DNA of 64,000 nucleotides from Chloroflexota bacterium (GTDB taxonomy: Bacteria; Chloroflexota; Dormibacteria; Dormibacterales; Dormibacteraceae). This document shows positions 55,183 to 64,000 of this stretch, piece by piece. The notes beneath the pieces were generated by a model, which did no database searches, was not told where the DNA came from, and was given only the letters and a program-made list of their open reading frames with translations. A program made the position numbers and the translations under genes. The DNA lies in the NCBI GenBank assembly GCA_005880315.1, contig VBHB01000078.1, positions 1 through 64,000 of the forward strand. The letters run 5' to 3'. How positions within the stretch are numbered: the first letter of the stretch is position 1; every line of letters begins with the position of its first letter.

Positions 55183-56151
55183 CTAGGACTTCTCCTCCTC
55201 GTGAAGAAGCTGCAGGAATCGATCCTCCAGCGTCTGGTGCCTCGGCGCGACCTCGTAGATCCTGCCGCCCAGGGCAACGATGGTCGACACCAGCTCGGGG
55301 ACGCGCTCGACGTCCAGCTTCGTGAAGGTCAGGTGCTCGCCTTCATCGTCCAGCGGGCCAAAGCCGGCGAGCTTGGTCCGGGCCGCGCCATCGAGGCCGC
55401 CGACTCGGACGCGCACGGCCGTGCCGCTGAGCAGCTCGTCCATGGTCCCCGAAGCGATGACGCGGCCGTGGTCCACCACGGCGACGCGGTCGCAAACCTG
55501 CTCCACCTCGCTCAGCAAGTGGGAGTTGAGGAAGACCGCGGTGCCGCGCGCAGAAAGGCCGCGAATGATCTCGCGAACGTCGTGGCGTCCAACCGGGTCC
55601 AGGGCCGACGTCGGTTCGTCTAGAAATACGAGCTCGGGCCTGCCGAGCAAGGCGGCGGCGAGGCCCAGGCGCTGCTGCATGCCTTTCGAGAAAGTGCTCA
55701 CCCGGTCGTCCGCGCGGTCGGTGAGACCGACCGTGGCCAGCGCCTTCGTTATCTCCTCTTTCCACGTCGAGCGCTCCAGCGGCGCAAGCTCGCAATGAAG
55801 GGCAAGCACCTCGCGTGCATCGAGCCAGCCCTGGTAGCGGAAGAGCTCGGGCAGGTAGCCGATGCGATTGCGGGTTTTGAGATCGCCGATGGTTTCCCCC
55901 AGCAGCCACGCCTCTCCCGAGGTTGGCTTGAGCAGACCGAGCAACAGCTTCACCGACGTCGTCTTGCCGGCGCCGTTGGGGCCGAGGAATCCGAAGATCT
56001 CGCCACGCGGGACCGTCATCGAAAGCCCGGTGAGCGCGACCGTGCTCCCGAATCGCTTCGACAGGTCGACGGTGTGTATCGCTGGAGATGAAGCGGCCAC
56101 CCCGCTTGGGATGGCCGCTGTGGAAATAGAAGACGAGGCTGTTTCAGCCAC
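55183..56151 (-). CDS. ABC transporter ATP-binding protein
   Basis: GFLGPNGAGKTTSVKLLLG, FSKGMQQRLGLAAALLGRPELVFLDEPTSALDP. Confidence 0.95.
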   Translation of the reverse strand: MAETASSSISTAAIPSGVAASSPAIHTVDLSKRFGSTVALTGLSMTVPRGEIFGFLGPNGAGKTTSVKLLLGLLKPTSGEAWLLGETIGDLKTRNRIGYLPELFRYQGWLDAREVLALHCELAPLERSTWKEEITKALATVGLTDRADDRVSTFSKGMQQRLGLAAALLGRPELVFLDEPTSALDPVGRHDVREIIRGLSARGTAVFLNSHLLSEVEQVCDRVAVVDHGRVIASGTMDELLSGTAVRVRVGGLDGAARTKLAGFGPLDDEGEHLTFTKLDVERVPELVSTIVALGGRIYEVAPRHQTLEDRFLQLLHEEEKS

Positions 56152-56160
56152 GCATGCAGG

Positions 56161-57264
56161 CTAGCTCTTCAGGCCGTTTGCGATCTTGACGACCTCAATC
56201 TGCTTCAGTGGGCCGACGACCGCGAAGACATGGCCCTTGATCCAGATCACGCCCGAGCCGAGGCCGGTGTTGTCACCGACCGCAACGCCCTTGACGCCCT
56301 GGACCGTGACCGAGGTCGAGGTGGCGTACTGGATTGGCACCGGAATGATCAGCGTGCTGGTGGGGTCCCCGATGGCCTTGAGCGCGGCCTTCAGGTCCTT
56401 CGACAAGCCGGGAATGGACAGGATGTAGTCCTCGAGCTGCTTGGTGGTCACCTGGGTCGACGTCACCTGCGGCGCCGCCGACTCGCCGATCACAAGCTCG
56501 GGCACGTTGATCTGCTGTGAGCTGGCGTCCGAGCTCGAGCTCGCGTTCATCTTGCCGTACACCTCGACGATCGCGGGCCCGACGGTCACCGTGAGCTTGG
56601 AGCCGTCCATGCCCTTCGGAAGCTTGGGCAGCGACTGGCCCGTCTGGGCAGCCGCCGTCGCCGCCTTGCCGGCGTCGAATGTGAACACGGCGACCGCTTT
56701 CGGCATCGCGGCGTAGGTGATCGTCTTGGACATCGTGGACGGCAGGTAACCGGCTGCCGGCGCCTTGAAGCCGGCGATCGCCTCGGCGTCGGCCGCGGAA
56801 AGGACGATCTTCGGCTGCGGCTGCGTCGACCACGTCAGCGTCCCGTACTCGCTGAGAGCGGAGAGCGACTGGATGTCGGCAACCGTCACCGGCACGGGCT
56901 CGACCGTCTTCGGCTGGAACAGGGGCAGGACGTTGGCAAAGGCGGTGGCCACCACGGCGAGGGCGACGGCCGCGGCTGCGACGCCCACGAACATCGGCCG
57001 CGAGGATGGGCGCAGGATCGGCAGGCTGAAGCCGAAGCGAGGCTTCGCGGCCGGCGCGGATTGCACGCGCTTGAACGCCGATGCCACATCAGGTTGGAGG
57101 TCGGGCGCGGCCAACAGGGTCGCGACGGCGCGTGCGTCGTCCGCCATCCCGGCATACCGTGCCTGGCAGCCGGCGCAGCCGGCGTAGTGCTGCCTGTCCG
57201 AGCTGGTGAGAGCGTCCGGATCGTCGAACATCCGGCGCAAAGTTCCTTCAGATAGATGAGCCAC
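56161..57264 (-). CDS. ZAS-type anti-sigma factor-like membrane protein
   Basis: HYAGCAGC zinc-finger motif, one TM (VGVAAAAVALAVVATAFANVL), overlaps sigma gene. Confidence 0.75.
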   Translation of the reverse strand: MAHLSEGTLRRMFDDPDALTSSDRQHYAGCAGCQARYAGMADDARAVATLLAAPDLQPDVASAFKRVQSAPAAKPRFGFSLPILRPSSRPMFVGVAAAAVALAVVATAFANVLPLFQPKTVEPVPVTVADIQSLSALSEYGTLTWSTQPQPKIVLSAADAEAIAGFKAPAAGYLPSTMSKTITYAAMPKAVAVFTFDAGKAATAAAQTGQSLPKLPKGMDGSKLTVTVGPAIVEVYGKMNASSSSDASSQQINVPELVIGESAAPQVTSTQVTTKQLEDYILSIPGLSKDLKAALKAIGDPTSTLIIPVPIQYATSTSVTVQGVKGVAVGDNTGLGSGVIWIKGHVFAVVGPLKQIEVVKIANGLKS

Positions 57265-57799
57265 GGGTGACCTCCTTGCGCAGCGCTGCTTCTGCGCGTC
57301 TCAGCAATGTTCCGATCTGACCTGTTCCAACTCCCAGCGCCTGCGCCACCTCGGCATAGCTGAGGCCGCTGGCGCGTAGCACGAGCACGGCGGCCGGTTT
57401 CGGCGCCAGCCGGGCGAGCGCGGCTCGCACGACTCGCCTGTCCTCGCCGACCTCGAGCATCTGCTGCGGATCCACTGTTCTCGAGGCTTCCTCGGGTGCC
57501 TGCGCGAGCTCTCGCTTCTCGCGCCGACGGCGGCCTCGAACGCGATTCAACGCGGTGTGCGCCGCCGCTCGGTGGAGCCATGCGGGCGCAAACGGCGCGC
57601 TCGCCGAGTGGAGCCGGTGGAAGTTGATGAAAACCTCCTGGGCGACGTCCTCGGCTTCATGCGGATCGGCCAGCACCCGGTTGGCGATGCCGGCCACACG
57701 CGCGTATTCACTTTTGAACAGCGCCTCGAACGCCTCTTCGCGGGACTTCACCAACCTGGTTCTGCCCTCAGGCACAGCCTCGAGATTCGCCGCCATCAA
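57248..57799 (-). CDS. ECF-type RNA polymerase sigma factor
   Basis: DPHEAEDVAQEVFINFHRL region 2, LSYAEVAQALGVGTGQIGTLLRRAEAALR region 4. Confidence 0.9.
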   Translation of the reverse strand: MMAANLEAVPEGRTRLVKSREEAFEALFKSEYARVAGIANRVLADPHEAEDVAQEVFINFHRLHSASAPFAPAWLHRAAAHTALNRVRGRRRREKRELAQAPEEASRTVDPQQMLEVGEDRRVVRAALARLAPKPAAVLVLRASGLSYAEVAQALGVGTGQIGTLLRRAEAALRKEVTRGSSI

Positions 57800-57813
57800 T
57801 CACCAAGCACCAC

Positions 57814-58308
57814 CTAGCCCTGCTTTGTGACAGGGCGGCGAAAGATGAAGACGAGCTCTTTCGCGAGCGCGCGCAGAAAGGGCCCGCCCCAGAGCCCGAC
57901 CGATAGGAGCGAGATGAAGATGATCACGGCGTCGATGCTCTCGCGCCCGGCTCCAGTCCAGTAGACGTCCTGGAGGTTCAGCCAGAGGGCGAACTCATCG
58001 AGGGTGAGCGCGGCGCCTACCCCGAATCCGAGGGCGGTGACGCTGGCGATCCAGTTCGACCCGACGCCCTGTTCGATGAGCCACACATAGCCGACGAGGA
58101 TCAGGATGAGGATGCCCCAGACCAGGTGGTGGATGTGGAGGCCGCCGGCGCTGACATTGTGAATCGGCCCAACGCCCGCCCGGATCAGGTGTGTGACGCC
58201 GCGGACGATGCCGAACGTGAGCAGGAACCCGACGGAGGCGAGGAACAGCCGCTCCCGCCGCTCGCTCTTGAAATGAAAGGTATAGAGCTCCGTCAGCCTC
58301 TTTTTCAA
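57814..58308 (-). CDS. integral membrane hypothetical protein
   Basis: several hydrophobic segments. Confidence 0.6.
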   Translation of the reverse strand: MKKRLTELYTFHFKSERRERLFLASVGFLLTFGIVRGVTHLIRAGVGPIHNVSAGGLHIHHLVWGILILILVGYVWLIEQGVGSNWIASVTALGFGVGAALTLDEFALWLNLQDVYWTGAGRESIDAVIIFISLLSVGLWGGPFLRALAKELVFIFRRPVTKQG

Positions 58309-58881
58309 TCAGCTGGCCGCGAGGGACCGTTTCTGCCGCGCGCTCCGTGCAATCTCGTCCTCGACGATTCCAAAGTCGTTGCGTGGCAGGGCGTGGATGT
58401 GGCCCTGGAACGCAAGCGTCCAGTGTTCTGGTGGCCACTTGCGCACGTAGTCGAGGCGATAGGCGAGCTCCTTCGCCGGCACCCAGTCGGAATCGTCCAG
58501 GACGATGTCGGGCCGGATGTGCACGCGCCACGGATAGTCCTCGTCGCGACGAGCGGAACGCCAGGTCGGAGTGTGGTCCTCGTACATCGGCGAGGCCACG
58601 GTCACGGTCGCCGAGAACGCCATGCGTCCCGTGACGTAGTACAGGACTCGGTCGCCGACGCGCATCGTCTCGACCCGGCGCCGGTGCCGGCTCTTCAAGC
58701 CCTGGATCGTGAAGCCCAGCTCGCGTGTCTTGCGGAAGTTCTCCGGAGAGCTGACCACCATCCAGTACTGAGCGGCCCGCCCCTCCGACTTCCCCGACTT
58801 GCGCTTGCGCCGCGACCGGCCCGACTTGGGCGGCCGGTCGGAAGCGGGCGCCGGCGACGCGGCCGGTTCTTCGTCGCTCAC
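58309..58881 (-). CDS. EVE/PUA-like domain protein
   Basis: AQYWMVVSSPENFRKTRELGFTIQGLKSRHRRRVETMRVGDRVLYYVTG. Confidence 0.75.
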   Translation of the reverse strand: MSDEEPAASPAPASDRPPKSGRSRRKRKSGKSEGRAAQYWMVVSSPENFRKTRELGFTIQGLKSRHRRRVETMRVGDRVLYYVTGRMAFSATVTVASPMYEDHTPTWRSARRDEDYPWRVHIRPDIVLDDSDWVPAKELAYRLDYVRKWPPEHWTLAFQGHIHALPRNDFGIVEDEIARSARQKRSLAAS

Positions 58882-59402
58882 GGAGTCACATCATGCGACT
58901 GCAGCGGGCCCAGGTCCCCGGGGTCGGGAAGCAGGGCGGTGAGGTTGCGGATCTGGGCGATGTGGGCCACCTCGTGGCGTGTGACGAGCTGGCAAACCTC
59001 GAGAAGGGTGAACGTGCCCCCTCGAGGATCGGAGATGGTTCGCTCCCACTCGGTCTTGCCCCAACCATGAAGCAGGTCGACCGTGCGCCGGCGCACGCGC
59101 GCGAAGTCCTCGAGGGCCTCCTGAAGCGGCCGGTCGAGCTCATGGTCGTGGCTGGGGTCGATGGTGGCGCGCACGTCCGCCGCGGCCAGCCCGTCCAGGT
59201 GGGCATGCCGGAGAAGGCCGTCCACCTTCGATCCAGACTCGAGCAGGTGCCCGATCAGGCCGCCCAGCGTGGGGAACGCCGGGCCGTGGCGGTAGCGCAG
59301 CCGGGCCTCATCGAGGCCGTAGACGAGATCCCCGATGCGCTCCGGCACCGAGCTCATCAGTAAGACGGCGTCAGCGGGGGATAGCTCCTCCTGGAGTTCC
59401 AT
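58878..59402 (-). CDS. DinB family protein
   Basis: FTLLEVCQLVTRHEVAHIAQIRNL, RYRHGPAFPTLGGLIGHLLE. Confidence 0.8.
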   Translation of the reverse strand: MELQEELSPADAVLLMSSVPERIGDLVYGLDEARLRYRHGPAFPTLGGLIGHLLESGSKVDGLLRHAHLDGLAAADVRATIDPSHDHELDRPLQEALEDFARVRRRTVDLLHGWGKTEWERTISDPRGGTFTLLEVCQLVTRHEVAHIAQIRNLTALLPDPGDLGPLQSHDVTP

Positions 59403-59626
59403 TGAGTGAAATGTACATACTCAACTCAATGCAACAGACCCAGGCCGCCTGCGATGCCTGCGGGGCCCAGCTGGTCCCGAACGCCGCCTACTGCGAGCGG
59501 TGCGGCGCGCGAACGCGCAGGGCGCGGCGCCTGGTTCGCCTGGCGATCAGGGTCGAGCTGCTGTTTTTCCTGCTCGTGGTCGGCGTAGTCATCGCCTTCA
59601 CCTGGACCTACGCCGCCCAGCGATAA
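59402..59626 (+). CDS. small zinc-ribbon membrane protein
   Basis: CDACGAQLVPNAAYCERCGARTR plus TM helix. Confidence 0.65.
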   Translation: MSEMYILNSMQQTQAACDACGAQLVPNAAYCERCGARTRRARRLVRLAIRVELLFFLLVVGVVIAFTWTYAAQR

Positions 59627-59632
59627 CGACCG

Positions 59633-59695
59633 TTCGGCGCCAAACGTGCGGAAAAAACGCGCTTGATACGCCTGTTTGGGTCCAAAGATGCGGAA
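59633..59695. repeat. two related direct repeats TTYGGSKCCAAAnrTGCGGAA, 42-bp period
   Basis: TTCGGCGCCAAACGTGCGGAA at 59633 and TTTGGGTCCAAAGATGCGGAA at 59675, convergent intergenic region. Confidence 0.75.
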
Positions 59696-59705
59696 GCGGC
59701 GGGGG

Positions 59706-61100
59706 CTAGCGGCGGTAGACCGCTCGGCCTTCGACCTCGTCCTTGTTGAGGCGCTTGTTCAGGTGCAGGCCCTCGAGCAGGAACTCGATGACCGAGGCGC
59801 GCACCTCCGGGCGATCCGGCAGCGAGAGCTTCTTCAACGCGGTCGCGATCTCAGGCAGCTCGCCGATAGCGCGCGTGTATGTGCGCGCGGGAATTCCTTC
59901 GCCGACCTCGAGCATCGCGCCATCCTCGAACCGCGCGACGATGCCGTCGAACTGAGCCGCGGAGAAATGACGGCTGAACACCGCACTGATCGCGCCGCGC
60001 TCGAGCCGTGAAAGCACCTGCTCTTCTTTGCCTTCGTCGAGCGCTTCGATCTCGACGCGACCTGCTGTCGATGAAGTGAGGTAGGCGAGGTCGGTGATGC
60101 GCGGTACCGCCAGAGACTCGCCCAACCGCGCCGCGCGTCGCACGGAGTTGCTGGCGAGGTTTTCGAAGTTCGCGATCGACATGCGCACCGACACACCCGA
60201 GGACTGCGATATGTGCGGGCTGCGGCGCGCGAGGTGCGTGAGCTCGGCGACGATCTCTTTCATGTAGCTCGGGAAGATGAGCTCGAAATCTTCTGGAACC
60301 GAATGTCGTTCGGCTTCCATGATCTGCATCTCTTCGCCGATGGTCAGCGGATAGTGCGTGCGCACCTGCGAGCCGAAGCGATCCTTGAGCGGCGTGATGA
60401 TGCGGCCCCGCGACGTGTAGTCCTCGGGATTGGCGCTCGCGATGACGAAGAGATCGAGTGGCAGGCGCACGCGGTAGCCGCGGATCTGCACGTCCTTCTC
60501 TTCCATGATGTTGAGCAGGCCGACCTGGATGCGCTCCGCGAGGTCGGGGAGCTCGTTGATTCCGAAGATCCCGCGATTGGTGCGCGGCAAGAGACCGTAA
60601 TGGATGGTCAGCTCGTCGGCGAGGTAGCGTCCCTCGGCGACCTTGATGGGGTCGACCTCTCCGATGAGGTCTGCGATGGAGATGTCCGGCGTCGCGAGCT
60701 TCTCGCCATAGCGCTGGTCGCGGTCGATCCATGTCACCTCGACCTTGTCCCCGTTCTTGGCCACGAGATCCAGGCAGCGCCGGCAGATGGGGGCGAAAGG
60801 ATGGTCGTTGATCTCACAGCCCGCAATCGCGGGCACCTGGGGGTCGAGGAAGTTGATGAGCGAGCGCATGATGCGGCTCTTCGCCTGGCCGCGCTCGCCG
60901 AGCATGATCACGTCGTGGCCGGAGATCACCGCGTTGGCCAGCTGCGGCAGCACCGTATCGTCGTAGCCGACGATGCCAGGAAGAAGAGGCTCACCGCTGC
61001 GCAGGCGTGCCAGCAGGTTTCGTCGCATTTCCTGCTTGACGCTCTCCCGCACATGGCCTGAGGATCGGAGGTCGCCAATGGTTTTAGCGGGGGCGGTCAT
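59706..61100 (-). CDS. Mg-chelatase/MoxR-type AAA ATPase
   Basis: GERGQAKSRIMRSLINFL Walker A, GIFGINELPDLAERIQVGLLNIMEEKDVQIRG. Confidence 0.85.
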   Translation of the reverse strand: MTAPAKTIGDLRSSGHVRESVKQEMRRNLLARLRSGEPLLPGIVGYDDTVLPQLANAVISGHDVIMLGERGQAKSRIMRSLINFLDPQVPAIAGCEINDHPFAPICRRCLDLVAKNGDKVEVTWIDRDQRYGEKLATPDISIADLIGEVDPIKVAEGRYLADELTIHYGLLPRTNRGIFGINELPDLAERIQVGLLNIMEEKDVQIRGYRVRLPLDLFVIASANPEDYTSRGRIITPLKDRFGSQVRTHYPLTIGEEMQIMEAERHSVPEDFELIFPSYMKEIVAELTHLARRSPHISQSSGVSVRMSIANFENLASNSVRRAARLGESLAVPRITDLAYLTSSTAGRVEIEALDEGKEEQVLSRLERGAISAVFSRHFSAAQFDGIVARFEDGAMLEVGEGIPARTYTRAIGELPEIATALKKLSLPDRPEVRASVIEFLLEGLHLNKRLNKDEVEGRAVYRR

Positions 61101-61165
61101 CATCAGCACTATAGACAAGCCGGACGCCAGAAAAGCGCGGCGGCGCGGTTAGACTTTCCGGCGCC

Positions 61166-61924
61166 TTGACTCAATCCATCCGCGACCGTTACGAGGCAGC
61201 ACACGATGACGGCCGCCCGCTCATCGGCGGGCACCGCGGCAATCCGGCGCAGCACCCCGAGAACACGTTGCGGTCGTTCCGGTCAGCGATCAGCGCCGGC
61301 TGCGACCTCATCGAATGCGACGTGCACCTCTCGTCCGACAGCCGTCTGGTGGTCATCCACGACCACACGCTCGAGCGAACGACCAATGGCAAGGGCCTTG
61401 TTCGCGATCACAGCGCCGCGGAGCTTCGCCGGCTTGACGCGGGCGAGGGCGAGCGTATCCCGCTCCTCCAGGAGGTGATCGAGCTGGCGATTGGCAAGGT
61501 GGGGCTGGTAATCGAGATCAAGCAGGTGCCCATCCAGTACCCGGGGCTCGAGGAGAAGCTCGTAGCCATGCTGCGGCAGCTAGGAGCGGTTTCGGAATGT
61601 GCAGCGGTGTCGTTCCATCACCCCTCGATCCGCCAGCTCAGGGAGATGGAGCCGAAGCTGCAGCTCGGCGTGCTCGAAGGCGCGCGGCCAATCGACCCGG
61701 CCCGGATCATGCGAGAGGCGGGGGCCGACGTCTACTCCCCGCACTGGGGCGCCACGGACCCCCAGCTCGTCAAGGAGATCCACTCCGCCGGCGGCGCGGT
61801 CGGGGTGTGGACGGTGGACGACGAGGCGGCCGTCGCGTGGTGCCAGCTGTGCCGTCCGGATTCGATCTTCACCAACCGGCCGCTCGAGATCGCCCCGATG
61901 CTTCGGTCCTACGCCACCGCTTAG
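61166..61924 (+). CDS. glycerophosphodiester phosphodiesterase
   Basis: GHRGNPAQHPENTLRSFRSAISAGCDLIECDVHLSSDSRLVVIHDHTLERTTNGKG. Confidence 0.95.
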   Translation: MTQSIRDRYEAAHDDGRPLIGGHRGNPAQHPENTLRSFRSAISAGCDLIECDVHLSSDSRLVVIHDHTLERTTNGKGLVRDHSAAELRRLDAGEGERIPLLQEVIELAIGKVGLVIEIKQVPIQYPGLEEKLVAMLRQLGAVSECAAVSFHHPSIRQLREMEPKLQLGVLEGARPIDPARIMREAGADVYSPHWGATDPQLVKEIHSAGGAVGVWTVDDEAAVAWCQLCRPDSIFTNRPLEIAPMLRSYATA

Positions 61925-61938
61925 GGTCCAGCTCCGGA

Positions 61939-62079
61939 GGTCCCTTGCATCTTCGCGGCCTAGGCGGCCGGGCGCCGACTCACCCCGCCGAATCTAGCGA
62001 TTCGACGGGGACCCCGAGATGGGCGCTTAAGCCAGCGTCACGGGGCCTGGCGCGGCGTCGTCGCGCATCAACAATGCGC
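61939..62079 (+). repeat. 140-bp dispersed hairpin element, copy 2
   Basis: see 55029-55168; contains CCCCGCCGAATC-TAGC-GATTCGACGGGG and GCGCAT-CAACA-ATGCGC hairpins. Confidence 0.85.
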
Positions 62080-62222
62080 TCCTCCTTGCGCCACCCGTTC
62101 CTTGGCTCCGGCCGCCGATGCCGCGAATCTGCTGGCGGGCCCCCGGCGCCGGACCCTAGCGTTACACCAGCCCCGTTGGGGGCGTTGGCTCAAGTACCGA
62201 TGCATACCCATACGATTCGGCC

Positions 62223-62729
62223 GTGCTTGCCGACCGACCGCCCTTCGAGGACCTCTACCGGGAGTTCCTCGGCCGGATCTACGCGTACGTTCGCGCGCAG
62301 GTCGCGACGTCGGCCGACGCGGAGGACATCACTGCGCAGGTTTTCATGAACGCCTACCAGGCCTACGGGCGTTTCGAGGTGCGCAACACCACGCCGGCGG
62401 CGTGGCTGTTTCGCATCGCGCGGAACGCGACACTCGACCACTTCCGCGCCCACGGCAGGCGGGAGCGGTTGCGGCGCACCATCGAGCATCAGCCGATGAG
62501 TGAGGAAGACCCGGCCGGGATGGCCGAGGAACGCATCCAGTACAAAGCCCTTCTGCAGCATGTGGCCAAGCTGCCGGAGCGCCAGCGCGAGGCCATCTCG
62601 CTGCGACACTCGGGCCTGAGCTTCGAAGAGGTCGGGGTATTGATGACCTGCAGCGAGGACGCCGCCAAGATGCTGTACCACCGGGCGCTGAAGGCGCTTC
62701 GTGAGTCGGTCAAGGAACAGATGGCATGA
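62223..62729 (+). CDS. ECF-type RNA polymerase sigma factor
   Basis: TSADAEDITAQVFMNAYQAYGRF region 2, LPERQREAISLRHSGLSFEEVGVLMTCSEDAAKMLYHRALKALRE region 4. Confidence 0.92.
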   Translation: MLADRPPFEDLYREFLGRIYAYVRAQVATSADAEDITAQVFMNAYQAYGRFEVRNTTPAAWLFRIARNATLDHFRAHGRRERLRRTIEHQPMSEEDPAGMAEERIQYKALLQHVAKLPERQREAISLRHSGLSFEEVGVLMTCSEDAAKMLYHRALKALRESVKEQMA

Positions 62730-63949
62730 GCGACGAAGAGGACCTCGAGCTCCAGGCGCTGCAGCGGCAGCTCGACGACGCCTTCCAGACCACCCGCCCG
62801 CGCGCGGGCTTCGAGGACCATCTATGGGCGGAGCTTCAGGTGAGGCGGCCGTGGTGGCAGCGCGTGCGCGCCGGCATAGCCGGGCTGGTGGGCGGCATTC
62901 GGCGCATACCCGCCGCTCCCGCCGGCGCGGTCGCCGCGCTGCTGGTGGTTGCGATCTTCATCGGCGTTCTCGCTCAGGGCGGATTCCATCTCCGCGGTGG
63001 GGGTGCCGCCACGTCGGCCGGCTCGCCCTTCCAGGACGAGAAGGGCGCCCAGCACGTTCCTGCCGTCGGTTCAGGTTCGTTCGGCCGTCTGCCGGCACCC
63101 GCGGCTCCCGGCTCAGCAAGCAGCACATATCCCTCCCAATCGTCGCTCGCCCTCAACGCTCCGCTCTACACCGGTCCGGCGACGCTGGTGTGGGCCGGGC
63201 ACCTGAGTATTCCCGTGTCGACCGCCCCGGTCTATCGGTTCTATGAGCCCACTGCCGTCGACGCGGACAAGTTCGCAATGGCGCTGGGGGCATCGCCCGC
63301 CTTGCAATCATCCGGCGCGCAAGAGCTCGGGCGATATTCCGGCGACGGTTTCACGCTCGAGGTGCTCTCGAGCACACCCAACTCACGCGAGCCGCTGTAC
63401 GTCGTCAATGTCACGGATCGCTCGCGGCTTCCAGCTCCGGGCCCGACGCCGGCCAGCACGGCCGATTCGTTTCTAGCCGCCCATCGTCTTTCACCAGGGT
63501 GGCCCGATAACGTGACTGTCGACCAGTCGGGCAATCTCATGTACGTGAACTACCTCCGCCAGTTCGCGGTGCCGGGCTACACCTTCGCGTACCTGGTCGA
63601 CCCGTCGGGCACGGGCTATGGCCTCCGGGTGCAGCTTGAGAGCGGCCAACCCGTCATGGTCACGGGGCCGCTGCCCCTGAGCATCGAATCGGCCGACTAC
63701 CGCATCATCTCGGTCGACCAGGCGGCCCGATCAGCGGTTGCCAGCTCGACCAACGGTGGCGGATTTGCAACACCGCCACCTACTGTGAGGTTGACCAGCG
63801 CGAAGCTTGTCTACGCGCTCGTGTGGGCGGGCGACCACAGCTTCTATGAGCCCGCGTTTCTCTTCTCGGGCACCTTCACCCACAACGGCGTGACTTATGT
63901 GAAGCGGGTCCTCGTGCCCGCGGTGGACCCCTCGCAGCTATCGTCCTGA
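62726..63949 (+). CDS. single-TM putative anti-sigma/membrane sensor protein
   Basis: overlaps sigma stop; TM AGAVAALLVVAIFIGVLAQGG; large extracytoplasmic region. Confidence 0.7.
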   Translation: MSDEEDLELQALQRQLDDAFQTTRPRAGFEDHLWAELQVRRPWWQRVRAGIAGLVGGIRRIPAAPAGAVAALLVVAIFIGVLAQGGFHLRGGGAATSAGSPFQDEKGAQHVPAVGSGSFGRLPAPAAPGSASSTYPSQSSLALNAPLYTGPATLVWAGHLSIPVSTAPVYRFYEPTAVDADKFAMALGASPALQSSGAQELGRYSGDGFTLEVLSSTPNSREPLYVVNVTDRSRLPAPGPTPASTADSFLAAHRLSPGWPDNVTVDQSGNLMYVNYLRQFAVPGYTFAYLVDPSGTGYGLRVQLESGQPVMVTGPLPLSIESADYRIISVDQAARSAVASSTNGGGFATPPPTVRLTSAKLVYALVWAGDHSFYEPAFLFSGTFTHNGVTYVKRVLVPAVDPSQLSS

Positions 63950-64000
63950 CGATCGGGCACTCGACGCGGACGCTCGATGAGCTCGTCGAGCTGCTGGCGT
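63946..64000 (+). CDS. DUF488-like protein, 5' fragment (CTG start)
   Basis: LTIGHSTRTLDELVELLA reading from CTG overlapping the previous TGA. Confidence 0.65.
   Translation, partial: MTIGHSTRTLDELVELLA

Noticed and set aside
59706-61100. MoxR-VWA two-gene chaperone system
   Set aside because: No VWA-domain partner adjacent to the ATPase within the window
1-64000. tRNA, rRNA and CRISPR arrays
   Set aside because: No T-loop GGTTCRANTCC-type tRNA signature, rRNA core sequence or regularly spaced repeat array seen by eye; a tRNAscan/CRISPR search would be needed to be certain

Overview
High-GC bacterial chromosome window with no rRNA, tRNA, CRISPR array, integrase or transposase that I could recognise. 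Lineage is uncertain; gene content looks like a soil Dormibacterota/Chloroflexota/Actinobacteriota-type organism (inference only). Main blocks: a PucR-type regulator followed by a compact type II fatty-acid cluster (fabF-acpP-fabH-fabD-fabG-accD-accA); dtd, EamA transporter, threonine dehydratase, CBS and aminotransferase genes; an LprG-like lipoprotein next to a P55-like MFS transporter; a split LigD (PE-ligase / polymerase); a TetR-regulated MFS + methyltransferase locus with two matching operator-like palindromes; a small T4SS-like cluster (2-TM pilin-like protein, VirB6/TrbL-like membrane protein, M23 peptidase) followed by a tail-less SSB; uppP, class I FBP aldolase, GGDEF protein, AAG glycosylase, thiolase; a PD-(D/E)XK-like domain fused to a hypoxanthine phosphoribosyltransferase; pcm, UPF0182, clpP plus a ClgR-like regulator; a long divergent ThyX; TPP enzyme, glutamate dehydrogenase, ABC transporter, two ECF sigma/anti-sigma pairs, and a MoxR/Mg-chelatase-type ATPase. 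Most unusual signals: the nuclease-like/HPRT fusion, the orphan T4SS-like/SSB cluster, a 140-bp dispersed hairpin element, paired ~42-43 bp period repeats in two convergent intergenic regions, and several genes whose only plausible start is CTG. All family calls are by eye from protein motifs; no searches were run.
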